64,000 nucleotides of DNA. Source: Vespula vulgaris (Eukaryota; Arthropoda; Insecta; Hymenoptera; Vespidae). The stretch lies in assembly GCF_905475345.1 (NCBI RefSeq), contig NC_066604.1, forward strand, positions 124,001 to 188,000, in the 5' to 3' direction. Below are positions 11,292 through 24,244 of the stretch, in pieces; positions within the stretch are counted from its first letter, which is position 1, and each line of letters opens with the position of its first letter. Below the pieces are notes generated by a model that saw only the letters and a program-made list of their open reading frames with translations, did not search any database and was not told where the DNA came from. Made by a program: the position numbers and the translations under genes.

Positions 11292-12695
11292 GTGCACACT
11301 AGCTATACACACACTAGCTTATAAATTGTTCATACAAAACGCGTACACATTATACATATGAATTATCATACATGAATTAACGCACAGTACGATAAATTAT
11401 TAAGCCATTATTTTATATCAAACACTATATCTTAGTGAATCTCCAACGAATGTCTCTCTTCTCTTTTGTTTTAAACGCGAATATTCAAGGGCACCGGTAT
11501 GTTAATTACACGAGCGTACCCTCGGTAAGTTCTAATACTATCTCTTAAGGGTCATATCAATATATCAATATCAATATATAAAATATTTGCCCTTAAAAAT
11601 TCGTTGTATATTCACTCAGAAAACATATAGACAAAAAACGCATTGTCACCTTTGTCCGTGATTAGGCATTTTAGTCAAGCACGTAGTTTTCAATAATGTG
11701 AGGAATAAATAAATGTGAAAACCGATTCCTAGAGAAGACGAGTCAGGAATTGATGATTAACGTCTATACTTGAAGTGTCCATTTGACGCCTGCCAATCGA
11801 CACTACCATCGGAACAAAAGGGCACACATGGAATTGTTTAAACATTCCCAACGAACTATTCTATCCCACCCTCGACCATTAAGCATCTTTCCTTCACTTT
11901 CTATATTCAATTTTGACTCAAACTCCTCCCTTTCCATTTCCCTTTTCTAATCGCATTATTGTCTTCGCGGATAGTTCGAGATACTCCAGAAAGTCAGTCA
12001 ACCTACAACTTTTCTACTCAACTCATCAAAACCACCGAGTCTTACTAAACATTACCGGCCATCCCTTTTTCAGAGACCGCCAAAAAATAAGTAACATAAT
12101 ACAATAAAATACGAAACTCGCAGCAACTGTAACTCTTACTTAGAAATATATTGTTATAACTTCAATTCGCGAAGTATTCTTTTTCGCGCATTTACTTCAC
12201 GAGCTCTATGAGATCCTTCAAAGTAATTGTGTTCTCTAAAAATTAATTTGCAGAAACACCGCGATCGGTATTTTATGCCATCATCCTTATTCACCACGAT
12301 CAATAGGTCTATTACTTTGACTATTAAGAAGGAAAGGTCAGATTCTCCGTGAGAATAAACAACATTGCAGGTCAGGTGCGAGGAACACGATTAAATACAT
12401 TCTCGTAGTTGCGCCCTCACGACGCAATACCATTTTATATGAATGTAATACTTTAATAATGTAGGCTAAACATCAAAAATAAATTCGAAATGTTAAATAT
12501 TGTTCGCATAAAATGTATACATTTTTAGTAGTCCTAATCATTAAAACATGACAAAAACTTATTCTAAAAGCGTATTCTAAAGATTTTGATATACCATCGG
12601 AGGAAACATTATTATAGAGTTATTTCTACCGATAGAGAAAAAACAAAAAAAAACAAATTTTAAATTTATACAATCGCAAATAGTCAAATAATAAG
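11292..12695. other. No gene seen; possible decayed BEL/Pao 3' flank
   Basis: Position suggests the 3' LTR of the BEL/Pao element should start here, but I could not find a matching 5' copy upstream. A less AT-rich patch at 11740-12440 contains 'ggtgcgaggaacacga' and 'ttgcgccctcacgacg', which has LTR-like flavour but no defined ends. Open frames here are short and unrecognised. Confidence 0.35.
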
Positions 12696-12699
12696 AAAT

Positions 12700-13055
12700 A
12701 GTAGGAGTTGATCAGTATGAATTATATGTGGTATCGGTGATTTTAATACAATAAAAGATTTATTGAAAAAAAATTAATAAAACCTATACAGAAAAATGAA
12801 AAGCATTTTCAGTTGCGTCTGGGTTGCTTCGTCTTTTTTGGAACCGTCCTGTTTCGATCATTACCTTCGCCTTCCCTTTCGTCCTTTTCTCCCAGAGCCC
12901 AACCCTAATTCTCTTCCACACACATACGTACACACACACATTCATTCACTCTAAAATAAAGCCTTGTAAAGTGACCGATACGAGGGGAAATAAACTTATG
13001 CGTACCGACTCGCTCACATTTCACACACAAAACATTGACCAAAATTCTTGATACC
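12700..13055 (+). repeat. Dispersed repeat E, copy 1
   Basis: It is collinear with 36870-37165. Both have 'ataaaagat.tattga', 'aaaa.tgaa.aa', 'ttggaac.gt', a CA-rich stretch, 'gtgaccgatac', 'gactcg.tcaca' and 'caaa.c..a..aaaatt' in that order. No protein is recognised. Confidence 0.6.
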
Positions 13056-14500
13056 ACATATATGTCTGTGATTTCACATCAATCTCATATCGATGACGTT
13101 AATAAAACAACTGCTCGAATTATATTTATCATTACTATCTCAACCCCTATCTAAATTATTGGAGCCCTTGTCGAACGTATCGTCTATATCAATCATCCAA
13201 TTTTGATAGCTTATTATTAGTATTACCATTGCAGCTAAATCAATTTACCATTTATGTCACTAAACTTTCCAGTTAGTACTTGTAAGAAAACAATTTCTGT
13301 GTATTTCTCTCCGAAACGAGAAATTTTCGCAAAACCTTTTAAGAGATTTATTTGAAATTTTGTACAGTAACATAATTTGTCATAATCCAAAAGCAATAAT
13401 TTGTGGCCTATAAACTAAAATTGTATACATCGGAATAAGCATATGCGTTAAATAGTAAACCTATATGATGGATAAAATTAAACGAATTTTCTTACCATTT
13501 CCAAAGAATGCGTTTGATATTATTAAAAACTTGACCATTTGATATTATCGGCAATAAAATATCAAATCGTTTAATTAAAGTTTTATCATCACCTGCCATT
13601 ATTGAAGAAATAGTCATATTTCCAAGTTTTAGGTGAAAATATCTCCGAAACTAATGATTTTTCGTGTAAATGGTCTAATATTTTCTCATAGGAAAAAAAA
13701 GCTGGACTGAAGGGTTCATTAAAAAATATATAATTCGATGTTAAAAAAAAAATTACCATTTTTTCATATTTTCCTTCGCTTGAAAGCTTCAAACAAGAAA
13801 AAATTGAAAAGAACCCGATTGGTGAAAAACTCTATTTGGACTATTTCCAAAAGGAAGGAGAGTCCATGTAAGCTTAAGAATAATGTAATGTGATGTGAGG
13901 GTACATACTAGAAAATGCAGATTGTTTCCAGAGTTTAGGAACTATTTACAAATCAAGGCAAGCAGTTACCTAAGGAAAGTTCGCTTAGGAAAAACGTATT
14001 ACGTGAACGCTACAAACTGCTAGATAGGTTATCAAGAAGCCAACTTTTTACATAGCTGTAAATAGTGCTAATAAAGTACTGCTCACATTCATATGTGAGG
14101 CAGCAAGACATTGTTCCTTTGTGCAATAAGTTGTACAATAACTGTGTCGAGCTTTCTTCAACGACAATTGACAATTAATTTTCATCACATTTTATATTAT
14201 CACCGTCATCTTTCTTGCTACCAATATTTCCAAGGATACTTGTTTTCTTCTTTCAAGTCACATTTATACGATCTTTATTATTTCATAAACATACATCCCT
14301 AAACACTTTATTTACCGTTCATTATGTCTATTACTTTTATTTTGTTAAGTCACATAGAGTAAAAAAGTATTCCGAAATTGCAATATTAATAGCTTGATTA
14401 ATGAAAAACTTTCACAGAGAAATAAAGATTTATAAAAGAACATTAGATTGTTCAATTTGAAATATTTTCTATAATCTTTTTGAAGATGTATGTATATTTA
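13056..14500. other. AT-rich spacer, no gene seen
   Basis: No recognisable coding or RNA feature was found. Short Phe-rich frames at 14111-14397 and the minus-strand frame 13589-13792 look like chance. Confidence 0.45.
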
Positions 14501-14502
14501 CT

Positions 14503-14582
14503 GGGAAAAAAAAGAAGAGAAGAAGAAGGCGAAAGAGATAAAAAGAAAGAGAGATAGAGTGAGAGAGGAAGAGAGAGAAAGT
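14503..14582 (+). repeat. Purine-rich (GA) low-complexity tract
   Basis: About 80 bases are almost entirely A and G, with 'gagaga' and 'aagaag' runs. The reverse strand translates to a false Ser/Leu-rich frame. Confidence 0.85.
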
Positions 14583-16240
14583 GATACGTATGCGAGTATG
14601 TATATGTATATAAAATAATCTTAAAATAAATATTAATAAATCTTAAAATAATGATTAAAAATAAATAATCGATCAAGATCAATTTATAATAATCTTCGAA
14701 GTAATACTACAATAATTTTATTTAAAATATTTTGTTCTCATATTTGTTAACATAAATATTGGCATAAATATACCTATGAGAAAAAAACACGTAGGAGTAA
14801 AATTAATATTATTATTAATTTAATTAAGTACTAGTTGATAAAGAAATGATACTAAAAAATGATACTATACAGTTTCAATGTAAACTTTATTTTCTTTCCT
14901 TTTTGCACCTAATTGAGAATACATACACACCCATTAATGCAATAAGAAAGAACTAGGGTAGTGTAGGACTCATAAACAATAAAATCTCCCACAATCACTC
15001 TAGGACAATCTTTTCTAAGAACTACACTCCCAATATTATATTATTAAACGACGAGTATTCACTGATGGAATTCTCCAAGTATATGAACCACGAGTTCATT
15101 ATCCTTTTATACATTATCCCTTTCTGTTTGCACGGAAAAAGTCATGATAGCTAGCGACCAAATCCAGGAAATATAAAAGGCCCCATTAACTCCACAGCAC
15201 ATCCACGATAAGTCTCTTTAGAAAGATACCCCTGCACCAATATAAGACAGGCACATCTAGTTGATACCTGATAAATGATGATGATGCATTTCCACCACCG
15301 CAACCGAACGGCACCGATACTCGTTCACATATTAGGAAATCGAATCTTTCACTGTCTCCTGCTATATATATTTTACACTAGGAAAAACCCCTAATAGTAG
15401 CTAGAGAGAATATGGCATACAAATGTTTATTTAGTTAATAATAAAATTGCTTATATATATTTAAGGAAAACGTAAATAATTTTTCAAATAACAAGATAAA
15501 TAGTGCCATTATAAAAATCTTTTTCTCTTATTTATTTATACATGTGGTAAAAACGTACCTACGCAAAGTTCACGTACATTATATAAGTAATAGTATTAAT
15601 TTCAAATACTCACACGTACATAAGAAAAAATATAATAATCTTGAAACAAGCACTAGATAAATAGATTGAGTATATTACCACTTTTTTTCGATATTAACTT
15701 GGATGCACAAAAACCTGTATACACATACGTGTATGTGTTTATATAATATTCACTTTAAGTATTTATCAATATTATCAATATAAATCAATTTTCCCATAAT
15801 GGTTAATAACTAAAATGTTTATACAATTCCAAAAAACATAAGCAAATAAAAAATCTCCTTCGCAAAACAATGTAATTACAAGTTTACGAATATATAGCAG
15901 TACTTAGAAAGTGAATTATTTCTTAACAAAAGAACTAAAACTTGTTTAGTTTCACAAATTTTTGAAAAATTTACTCTTTTCCAACTCAATTTCTCCAGAT
16001 CTGTAAGTATGTATGTAAATATCCACACAAATATATTCACACCAAGCAGAATGATCCAATTTGATGTCATCCTTCGAAGAGAGCAGATGCATTTTGTTTA
16101 GACTTTGAAGGTGACATACAGTACACAATTACCATAAATTAAACATTCACACGCATAGATATTATAGCTAGCGTATACTTTCCTGCTGGATAATCGTGTC
16201 TGTAGCAAGGAAATTCAGATGGAAATGCAGCAAAACATAT
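14583..16240. other. No gene seen; upstream flank of Jockey element
   Basis: The stretch is mostly AT-rich. A less AT-rich patch at 15100-15370 could include 5' untranslated sequence of the downstream Jockey element, but nothing confirms it. Confidence 0.35.
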
Positions 16241-16248
16241 AACCAATT

Positions 16249-17185
16249 GTGGGAACTGACTATGTAGAACGAAAAATTAATCATATTACATCCGATATCA
16301 GAATCCAAGTTAACTTGTGGGAAACAACTGAAAAGGACACAGAGACATCCATAATATTCAGAATATCGGACGAAAGACCTAAAAAAAGGAAAGTTGGTAC
16401 TAAGAAAAAAGTAACAAACCTACGAACTACAACAGTCTCACAAGCATCAACATCTAAAAAATGATTAATAAATACCAACATTTCATTCACCGATTGATAT
16501 AGTACTTTACAAAATGTACAACAGAGTAGCAGTGAAATATACTTAGCTTTAAACAAAAAACCAGTCCGATTTTCTCCTCCACTATTTATTCAAGCCGACA
16601 TTGTACATCTATTAATCCAAGTTCTTAACAAATCCGTCAGGGTCGCATATAACCTTAAAGCCACTAAGCAATAGATAAAAATCCAGGCTTCAGTCATGGA
16701 TACATATTGCCAAATTATAGATGCGAGCAACTATACATTCCAACAGAAAGAGGAATGGAGGTATAAAGCAAGAATCCAAGGTTTACATTATACCACTTGC
16801 ACTGAACAAATCAAGCAAAAGCCTCATCTTCACAGACATGCAGCATTGCACATGAGTAATATAATCTGCCAACAATCCTTGTTAATGTTTTCGGTAGAAC
16901 TACAACCTCCCAGATATAATAAACAAATTTTTAATATCACAAAACTGCTTCACACAAATAATATAAATCGAATCACCTAGAACAACAGATACTAACATTC
17001 CTCAATGCTCATGTTACCAAGCCTACAGCTCTACACACAATTATTACAAAAAGAATACAAATGTATAAAATGTGCCAAACAACACGCATCTAAATATTGC
17101 CTCAATGGGAATGGACTAGATAAACCTATTTTCAAAGAATGCAAAGGTGCTCTCACCCGCCAAATTATAAAAGTTGCTAAGTGAG
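16249..17185 (+). pseudogene. Jockey non-LTR retrotransposon ORF1 (gag-like) pseudogene
   Basis: The frames together read as the nucleic-acid-binding ORF1 protein of Jockey-clade elements. Around 16555-16680 it has the RFSPPLFIQ and LNKSVRVAYNLKATK blocks. At 16696-16980 it runs through KEEWRYKARIQGLHY and LLMFSVELQPPRYNKQIFN, the PRE_C2HC region that precedes the zinc knuckles. Cys/His-bearing stretches follow at about 16995-17150 (CxxCAKQHASKYC, then FKECKG), matching the two or three CCHC knuckles. Several frameshifts and stops separate these pieces. The 3' end leads into ORF2, 300 bases on, as in intact Jockey elements. Confidence 0.8.
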
Positions 17186-17498
17186 AAAAAATCTAGTAAC
17201 TAAAATAAATAAGCAAAAAACTCGTTATTCGCCCCCAAGAGCAAACAGATAATCTATATGCAAACATCTATATGCTACAAATAGCAGTTACGTTATAAGC
17301 CCCTCAACAAATTCCTCAATCACAAACCCTAAGAGATCTTACCCAAACACTACCAAAATATAAACAATAATAAAATAGTTATAGATAACAGTTTCAATGC
17401 ACTGGCGAAAAAATTATTCAACAAAATATCTCTGTTTCTAGGATAAATGATTCAATTCAAATTAATCATGGAACTTCTAACAAAATTAGTAACCAAGA

Positions 17499-20060
17499 AT
17501 GGATAAGTTCAAAGTAATATTATAGAATTGCAACGATTTCTGGCTAAAAATCGATGAACTGAAGATATTTCTCTCAATCCACGATATCGATATATATCTG
17601 CTACAAAAGACACATAAAACAGATAAATTCTATAACAAGATACACGGATACCAGACTTATACAACTGCTTTTACAACAGGTAAAGCCCATAGATGCACTG
17701 ATATCCTCGTGAAAAACATGATCACCTATATGCTGATTAATGGTACAGGGACAGATTAAATGCGAACACCCGTAGCAGTCATGATAAATAAGACCCAATT
17801 AACATCCATTTTTAGTTAAATCTCCCCTGCAAAGAATGTCATAATACGGGACTTTCAATCTCTTTTAACGCGGAAAATACATAATCGCCAACAATTTCAA
17901 TGCCAAGCAAATGGATTGGGGCTTTAGATTAGTAATAGCAAGAGGCCTCATAATTAGAAATATCACTGGAGTTCACGATAGCAAAACCTAAGGATTACTA
18001 GTATCCTCAATACAGACGATTGATGACTTCTCATCTGATCATTTACCAATTCTGATGAAAATTAATTTGTGACTACCTTATAAACAAACTATGGTGTTAA
18101 CTACAAAACTAACCAACTGGGACAGATTCAGAGACATGATCGAGTCCACACTTACCTACAATGTCAGACTTAGAATTACCGAAGATATTGATACTGTACT
18201 GGAAGATTTCACGATCCTTCAAACGACTGTGTATAGAAACACACTAGCTATCAAACAATTAGTATATGAAACTAAAAAAATTCTCCAACATATTTTACAA
18301 TCGATAAAAGACAGGAGACTAACCATTAAACTTTGAAAAAGAAACAGGAACAGACGTAATAAAGCATAAGTAAACTATTTAACACAATAAATAAGAAAAT
18401 ATTTACACATCTTCTGAAATCAAACATTCAATACTATTCGGAACACGTGTATAGGCAGAAGAACCTTGTGGAGGACTATGAAGAACCTCAAAAGACCAAA
18501 GAGAAGCATTTCTTGTTGGAACTACAGAAATGGCGAAAGAATCAGCGACCCAACAAAAATTCTAAAAATAGCACAATCTTATATTCAAACGATTTATACG
18601 AATATTGGAAACCCTGCCTATCAATATCAGCCTGAAATAATATCACTAAGTACAACATTTAAGGAAGTCAAAGATTTAATCAGTAAGCTTAATCTTAAGA
18701 AAGTACCTGAGGCAGATCTAATAAGGAACACTTTTACAAGTACCTGATAAAGCAACTAGGCACCTAACCATCCTGTATAATGCAATGTAAATCTAATCCC
18801 ATAGCATGGAAATGTGCAAAAATTATATTGATACCAAAACTGGGAAAACCACCAATTACATTGGTAAACTATAAACCTATATCTCTCCTTCCAACTATAT
18901 CTAAAATCTTGGAAAAAATAATCTATTTAAGAATGTATGACAAATGCCAAAATATCCTAAACCACCAATTCGGATTCAGGAAATACCATAGAACTATCGA
19001 ACAAATCCACAAGCTAGTCACAACAAGATAACATACGCTTTCTTGGACAAGGGGACCTACAATTATATCTTTCTCACCATAGAGAAAGTCTTCGACAAAA
19101 TACTACACGATAAACTAATCCAAGACCTCCAAGACAAATTACTAGCGGATACATCATTAATCGTAATTAACTATCTTGTTGATGGCATATTTTTCGTTGA
19201 AATCCTAAAGAAGATATCAGATATATAAATATCAATAGGCATTGCCTCAAAAAAATATATTTGGCCCAATCCTATTTTCTATCTATATAGCTGTGCCATT
19301 CCAAATAAGAAATAATGTCCTCACCTTTGTAGACGATACGATTCGCACACAAAATAAAAACGATCAAGACTCGTCATAAAAGCTCCAATCTTCTTAAATT
19401 TTCGAAAGAAGAGCTGCCACGTACTGTTTACTCGCAACAAAAACGACTCAACGTCTATTAAAATAAACAATAGACTCGTTCCGGTTAAAAATGTAATTAC
19501 GTAACTTCCTAGTTGGATAGGATGCTATGGTCTTGGATAGAAAGCTTACATGGAAAGCGCACATGCACTGGATCAGAAGAAAAACTTGCACAATACTTGA
19601 TAAAATATGATCAGTCATATGGCGTAAGTCCCGACTATGTAGCAAGAACAAAACACTCCTATATAAAGTCTTGATAAAACCAATATGAACGTATGACATA
19701 ACATTATGGAGCACAGTCGCAAAATCCAACAAAGTCAAAATAAGAGGGTTACAAACCAACGTTATGAAGAAAATACTAAACGCCCCTTGGGGAACCAATA
19801 TCGATGACATGGAAACCGCACTCAAGCCAATTCTCAGTCAACTCTAAGATTGTTAAGTATCGGAAACGTAACTGGGAAAGATTAGAAAAACATCCAAATC
19901 TCATTATACTCGATTGTTTTCGGAAACTACCAAATGAAAGAAGGTTAGGGTAAAGTATCCGCTGGACGACTACCTTTCAACTACATCTTAAATCAATGGA
20001 CTAAGGGAGATAGAAGAATGAGAACCTAATATTACTTTTACGAAGCGTCAGAATTTCTCA
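17499..20060 (+). pseudogene. Jockey non-LTR retrotransposon ORF2 (endonuclease-RT) pseudogene
   Basis: The start is placed at the ATG at 17499 because endonuclease sequence follows at once (DKFKVIL, then WLKIDELKIFLSIHDIDIY). The next motif is LLQKTHKTDKFYNK, where the catalytic Glu of the usual QE/SE-TH motif is Lys. A second endonuclease piece is at about 17830-18070. The RT is recognisable from 18780: PISLLPTISKILEKI, then HQFGFRKYHRTIEQIH near 18965, and FVDDT near 19331 with both catalytic Asp kept. A tail with LDRKLTWKAHMHWIRR (about 19527) and WSTVAKSNKVKIRGLQT (about 19710) completes the typical Jockey C-terminus. Stops and frameshifts run throughout. Confidence 0.85.
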
Positions 20061-21190
20061 AACATTTAACTGTAAGAATCATTCTATATCTAAAAAATAA
20101 CTCCTTTGTAGTTATACGTGGTAATAAACGATATTTGAAACAAAAAAAGAAAGAGCAGAAGGACTCGATCAGCGTTGGAGTGTATAAAGTTTGCATTCAT
20201 GCCTTGTACGAATATACAGTCATGACAAGTGTGTCGTATCGTTGCTCTAGTAAGTGTTCAACATCGGTATGTAAAATATGCAAGATGTATTATAAATATT
20301 CCGAAATTGTTTATTAACACAAAAAAGAGAGACAGAGGAAAAAAAGAGACTCATTTTTGGAAACTTTACAGGAAGTGCTCAATTCTTTCTTCTTTTTTCC
20401 TTATCGAAATAACTATCTTATCATTCATATTTTTCTTTGAACGTAATTATGAAGTTTAACCACTGGTTAAATTGATTTCTCAAACGCACACGATTTAGAA
20501 ATAAATAGAAGAAAGAAAAAAAGTGATAAAGAACGAAAAATTATTTGATCAGAAATAAAGAAATAAATAAAATTAAAAAAAAAGTAAGAAATAAAAACAC
20601 AAAAAATGAAGAGAAACTATTTGGGAGTATAAGTAATATCTTATTACATTATACATTTTATATTGTTTTTAAGTATATCTTTCGGCACAAAATTACTAAT
20701 AAATATTAAAATTATTATATATGTCCATATAGCATGTGTTTATAAACAGAATTAGTTTATACCTAAAATATATAAAGAAAGAATTCTTGACGAGGAACAC
20801 TGGTGAACCTCCACCAGATTATTGTAACGATTTGAACGGGACTTCACCAGATTAGATTATTGTAAACGATTTGGCCATGCATATATATGAATTATTTATC
20901 AACACAAAAGGTGAAATAAAAAAAAACAAATGTAAAATAATACGGCATTTCATCATGAAACTATGTATTACATCTCCATATATGTTTGTAAAAGTACATG
21001 TATAACGATACAATATATGGCCTTATTAATTTTATACACATAATGAAACGGAGATACGATGAGGAGATTAACCCTCCATAACGTCATGTAAATTTGAAGT
21101 CACACACGGAAGTATAGTGACAAGCAACAGCGTAGAATTTTTCTAACTTTATTCCTGATATAAAAAAGCATCAGAAAAAAAAACGAGAAA
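20061..21190. other. AT-rich spacer with an imperfect direct repeat
   Basis: No gene is seen. Around 20809-20876 two imperfect direct copies occur, each built on 'caccagatta' followed by 'attgtaacgattt' or 'attgtaaacgattt'. Confidence 0.45.
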
Positions 21191-21194
21191 AAAT

Positions 21195-21620
21195 GAAAAA
21201 TGTTGCTGGTATTAGATAACCTTCAATTACATCGCGTAATGAAATTAAATAAGTTAACAAATGAAATGTTTCTCCCTATGAATTTTTCAGCAAATATAAC
21301 TTCATTGTTCCTATTTACAGATCAGGATGTGTTTTATGAAAATGAGAAGGTTATACGAAAAACGCTTATTTCAACAAATATTGCTTGAAGGCAATGAAAA
21401 CTTCTATGTAATGCTATTTTTTAAAACTTTGACATTAAAAGACTGTTTCAATATGCTATATTAATCATCGAACTTATTGACAGAGGAAAATCTCAGAAAA
21501 GAATGGAAAAGATTTGACCTTCATGACAAAGAAATAACAGAAGAAAGATCTAAAAGGAAAAACTGCGACAGAAAGAAAATTTTCAATATTCATGAATTCG
21601 TGAATCATACCTCATGTTGA
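21195..21620 (+). pseudogene. pogo/Tigger-like (DDE) transposase fragment
   Basis: The frame 21200-21388 opens with LLVLDN at about 21203, the second catalytic Asp motif (LLLDNAPxH) of the pogo/Tigger and jerky DDE domain. It then has FLPMNFSANITSLF at about 21268 and TDQDVFYENEKVIRKTLI at about 21319, matching the FLPPNxTSLxQPxDQGVIxxxK signature. Downstream in another frame, LTEENLRKEWKRF and EITEERSKRKN match the Trp-Lys region after the domain. The N-terminal DNA-binding domain and first Asp motif are missing. The family call rests on motif order only. Confidence 0.6.
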
Positions 21621-22320
21621 AATTATGAAAAAACACAGTTTAGAAAGAGATATATATACCGATTCTTAGATCTATCGACCAATCTAAACGATTAGATCAC
21701 TATACTTCAATACCACGTTTGGAATTATCTTTTTATGATGTATCGATGAAGGAAGTTAATTGTTATAAATTGGGGCACTATGAACACAAACAAGGGAGAC
21801 CTCACAGAAGATCGCCAACAATATAGGGACTTTGATTCTAGAAGTTTATCCGGAACAGACACAAGAACAAAAAAGGCTTGCCGACGCATTGTTGAAACTA
21901 TTCGAAATCCTCATCTCAGGAAAAATGTGGCTTTAGCCATCTCTGAATATCGAATTTGAAATTAAGTATTACATAAGCCGCTGAGAAACATATCAATCAA
22001 TGATTCCATTTTTAGAAATGAAAAGGAACATCGAATATTCGATTTTAAGAAATTCTCAGGAACACAAAAATCAGCATGTAATAAGAGGATGAATCCGTAA
22101 CACAAGGATAGAGGATGATATTTCGCAATGCTAAAATTACGAATAAACCGGTAATTTCAGGACTCGAGATCCATAAGGAAGAAGAAAGTATCAAAAACCG
22201 AACGGTGATGCGGATATAACAAGAAATGCGATTCCATAGAATTCCATAAGCAAGTACAGGAAGGGGAAAGGAGCGGAAAAAAGCGAAGAGTATGACCAAA
22301 TAAGAGTGCACGATTTTTTA
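21621..22320. other. No gene seen
   Basis: Overlapping minus-strand frames at 22045-22514 are hydrophobic and Phe/Leu-rich without a known motif. I read them as chance frames in A-rich sequence. Confidence 0.4.
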
Positions 22321-22324
22321 AAAA

Positions 22325-22480
22325 TGTTATTTTCTTTGCAAAAATCGTGTCTGCAAATAAATAATTTCCAAGAGCAATTTTCACACAAGTAAAAGTTTGT
22401 TGCAAAAATCCTTATCTCGTGTAGAAAACTGGTTTTTCTTTTAACTTGTACGTATTTTATAAGAAATAGAAATATCAAGT
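22325..22480 (+). repeat. Dispersed repeat C, copy 2
   Basis: It matches 6690-6870 in order, including 'tgttattttctttgcaaaa', 'caattttcacacaagtaaaa' and 'cgtgtagaaaac'. Confidence 0.5.
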
Positions 22481-23659
22481 GGGAAATTGAGAAACAATCG
22501 ACATTAGCAACCATTCAATTTTCCACCGAGTTTCTGTTCGAAGTTATGGTTTAATTATATACATATGCTAATCCATCCTTCTTTAAACAGATCGGGTAAA
22601 ACAAATCATTGCACGGGTCAATCAAAACAATCGTTTAAATTATTAATAAATAAAATTTTATTACTGATACTGCATATTCATTACCTTTTTATACAAATGT
22701 TGTTCTGCATTGCAGATAGATAGCTTGTATAGAAAAAAGATGTGCAAAAATTACACGTGAGCAAAAAACATTACAAGAATAAGCATCCAAAATTATTAAA
22801 AGAAAAGTTAATATCTTCATTTACTGTAAAAAATTACATATATTTGTGAAATAAAATAAGTAAAATTTTAACTGTAATGAATGGCGCTACAAAAAATTGG
22901 AAAGATTGATATAAGGAAGATTATATTTCTACAAATTTTGCAGATCAGAAAATTGAACTTTTTCTATAAATTTTCACAACTTTTCTTTCCAGTTCTGAGT
23001 TAAAAAGTAAACGTAAAGAACACTATTATTAAAAATGCATTAAAAATTGAAATTTTAAACTACAACTTCAGTCAACAATCTAATAATAATCTACGTGAGT
23101 TCATATTTTGTTTCAACCACAAATCACATATTACAGGAACTTAATCTTTCCCTTAAATTGTAAAAATTCCAGGCAAGTTAAATGTTATCTGAAACCTGTT
23201 TAAAGACTATCCATTTAATATAAGATAGAATCGCTCCGATTTCCTCCACTGCACAAGAAAAGAATCTAATGTTGAGTTTACAATTAATAATAATTGATTA
23301 TTTTCAATACAGTAAATACTACAATGCATGAAAATCTAATTCAGTTTTTGTTCAACTGTTATTAATATTTCAACGTAATAAAAACATATTTACAAAATCT
23401 AACTAAAGTACTGTTACGAATATGTAATAAAGTATTGAACTTCTTTACAATAACTCTACCTTTGATTTTACTCTTGTTAGAAAAGATTAAGAAAACAATT
23501 TCGCACAAAAACTGCATTTGTAAAAAAACTGAACATTATTTGCGAAACGGAGAATATGATTTCCAGAAAATAAAAAATCGATTGAATTTTCAATGCTTCT
23601 ACTTCTTACAATCATAACAAACACGATTATAATTCTAAGCAGGACGGAACTGATGGAAC
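22481..23659. other. AT-rich spacer, no gene seen
   Basis: No recognisable coding region, RNA gene or repeat structure was found. Confidence 0.45.
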
Positions 23660-23795
23660 TAATATTATATTTACAGTTGTCAATTAATATTATATTTACA
23701 GTTGTCGATTAATTTGTACAAATTAGATTAGAATAGTTATAATAATTATGATAGTAATCATTATTATAGTAGTTATAATAACTATGAATAGATAA
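23660..23795 (+). repeat. 25-bp direct repeat followed by imperfect inverted repeat
   Basis: Two copies of 'aatattatatttacagttgtc' start at 23661 and 23686. Next, 23737-23790 is an imperfect AT-rich inverted repeat, with 'atagttataata' on one side and 'ttataataactat' on the other. Confidence 0.65.
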
Positions 23796-24059
23796 ATAAG
23801 CTATATTGCATTCTGTTGTATCCTCAATTTAGCTCAAATAAAATATAGGGATAAAGTCTACAATGAAAGGCTAAAAAAATAAATAAATAGAATACATTAT
23901 GTACAGTCTCATAAACAAGAAATAAGAAATAAATCTCCTTGAAATATCTCCTAAAAAATGTTAAAAATTTTTATAGTTTCTTATTTTAAATGAAATTACG
24001 TACTACATTAATAAATATTATTAATTAATACTTAACATATTAATAATTTATTTTTATAT

Positions 24060-24240
24060 TATTTTCTTTGAAAAAAAATTGTATTTAATAATGATATTTT
24101 TTCGAAAATAGTTCACGTGGTAATAAAAAGCTTATTTAAAAATTCAAAAAGCGTGGTCCTAGATTAAACCTTCGTCTTTAAAATCAAATCTTGTTCATCA
24201 AAATCAATCAAGAATTATGCCTGTTCTCATCAATAGCTAA
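24060..24240 (+). repeat. Dispersed repeat B, copy 1
   Basis: It shares the core 'ttgttcatcaaaatcaatca', preceded by 'ttcgtctttaaaatc' and followed by 'agaattatgcctgttctca', with 53592-53675 and, on the minus strand, with 51860-51985. A weaker copy is at 32190-32310. The block before the core is 'gtggtcctagattaaa', so a TTAA lies at its centre. Confidence 0.7.
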
Positions 24241-24244
24241 ATAC

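Noticed and set aside
14452..14682. Ser/Leu-rich minus-strand frame
   Set aside because: It is an artefact of the GA-rich tract.
22045..22514. Three overlapping hydrophobic minus-strand frames
   Set aside because: Overlapping frames over A-rich plus-strand sequence give Phe/Leu/Ile runs, and repeat C covers part of it. No motif.
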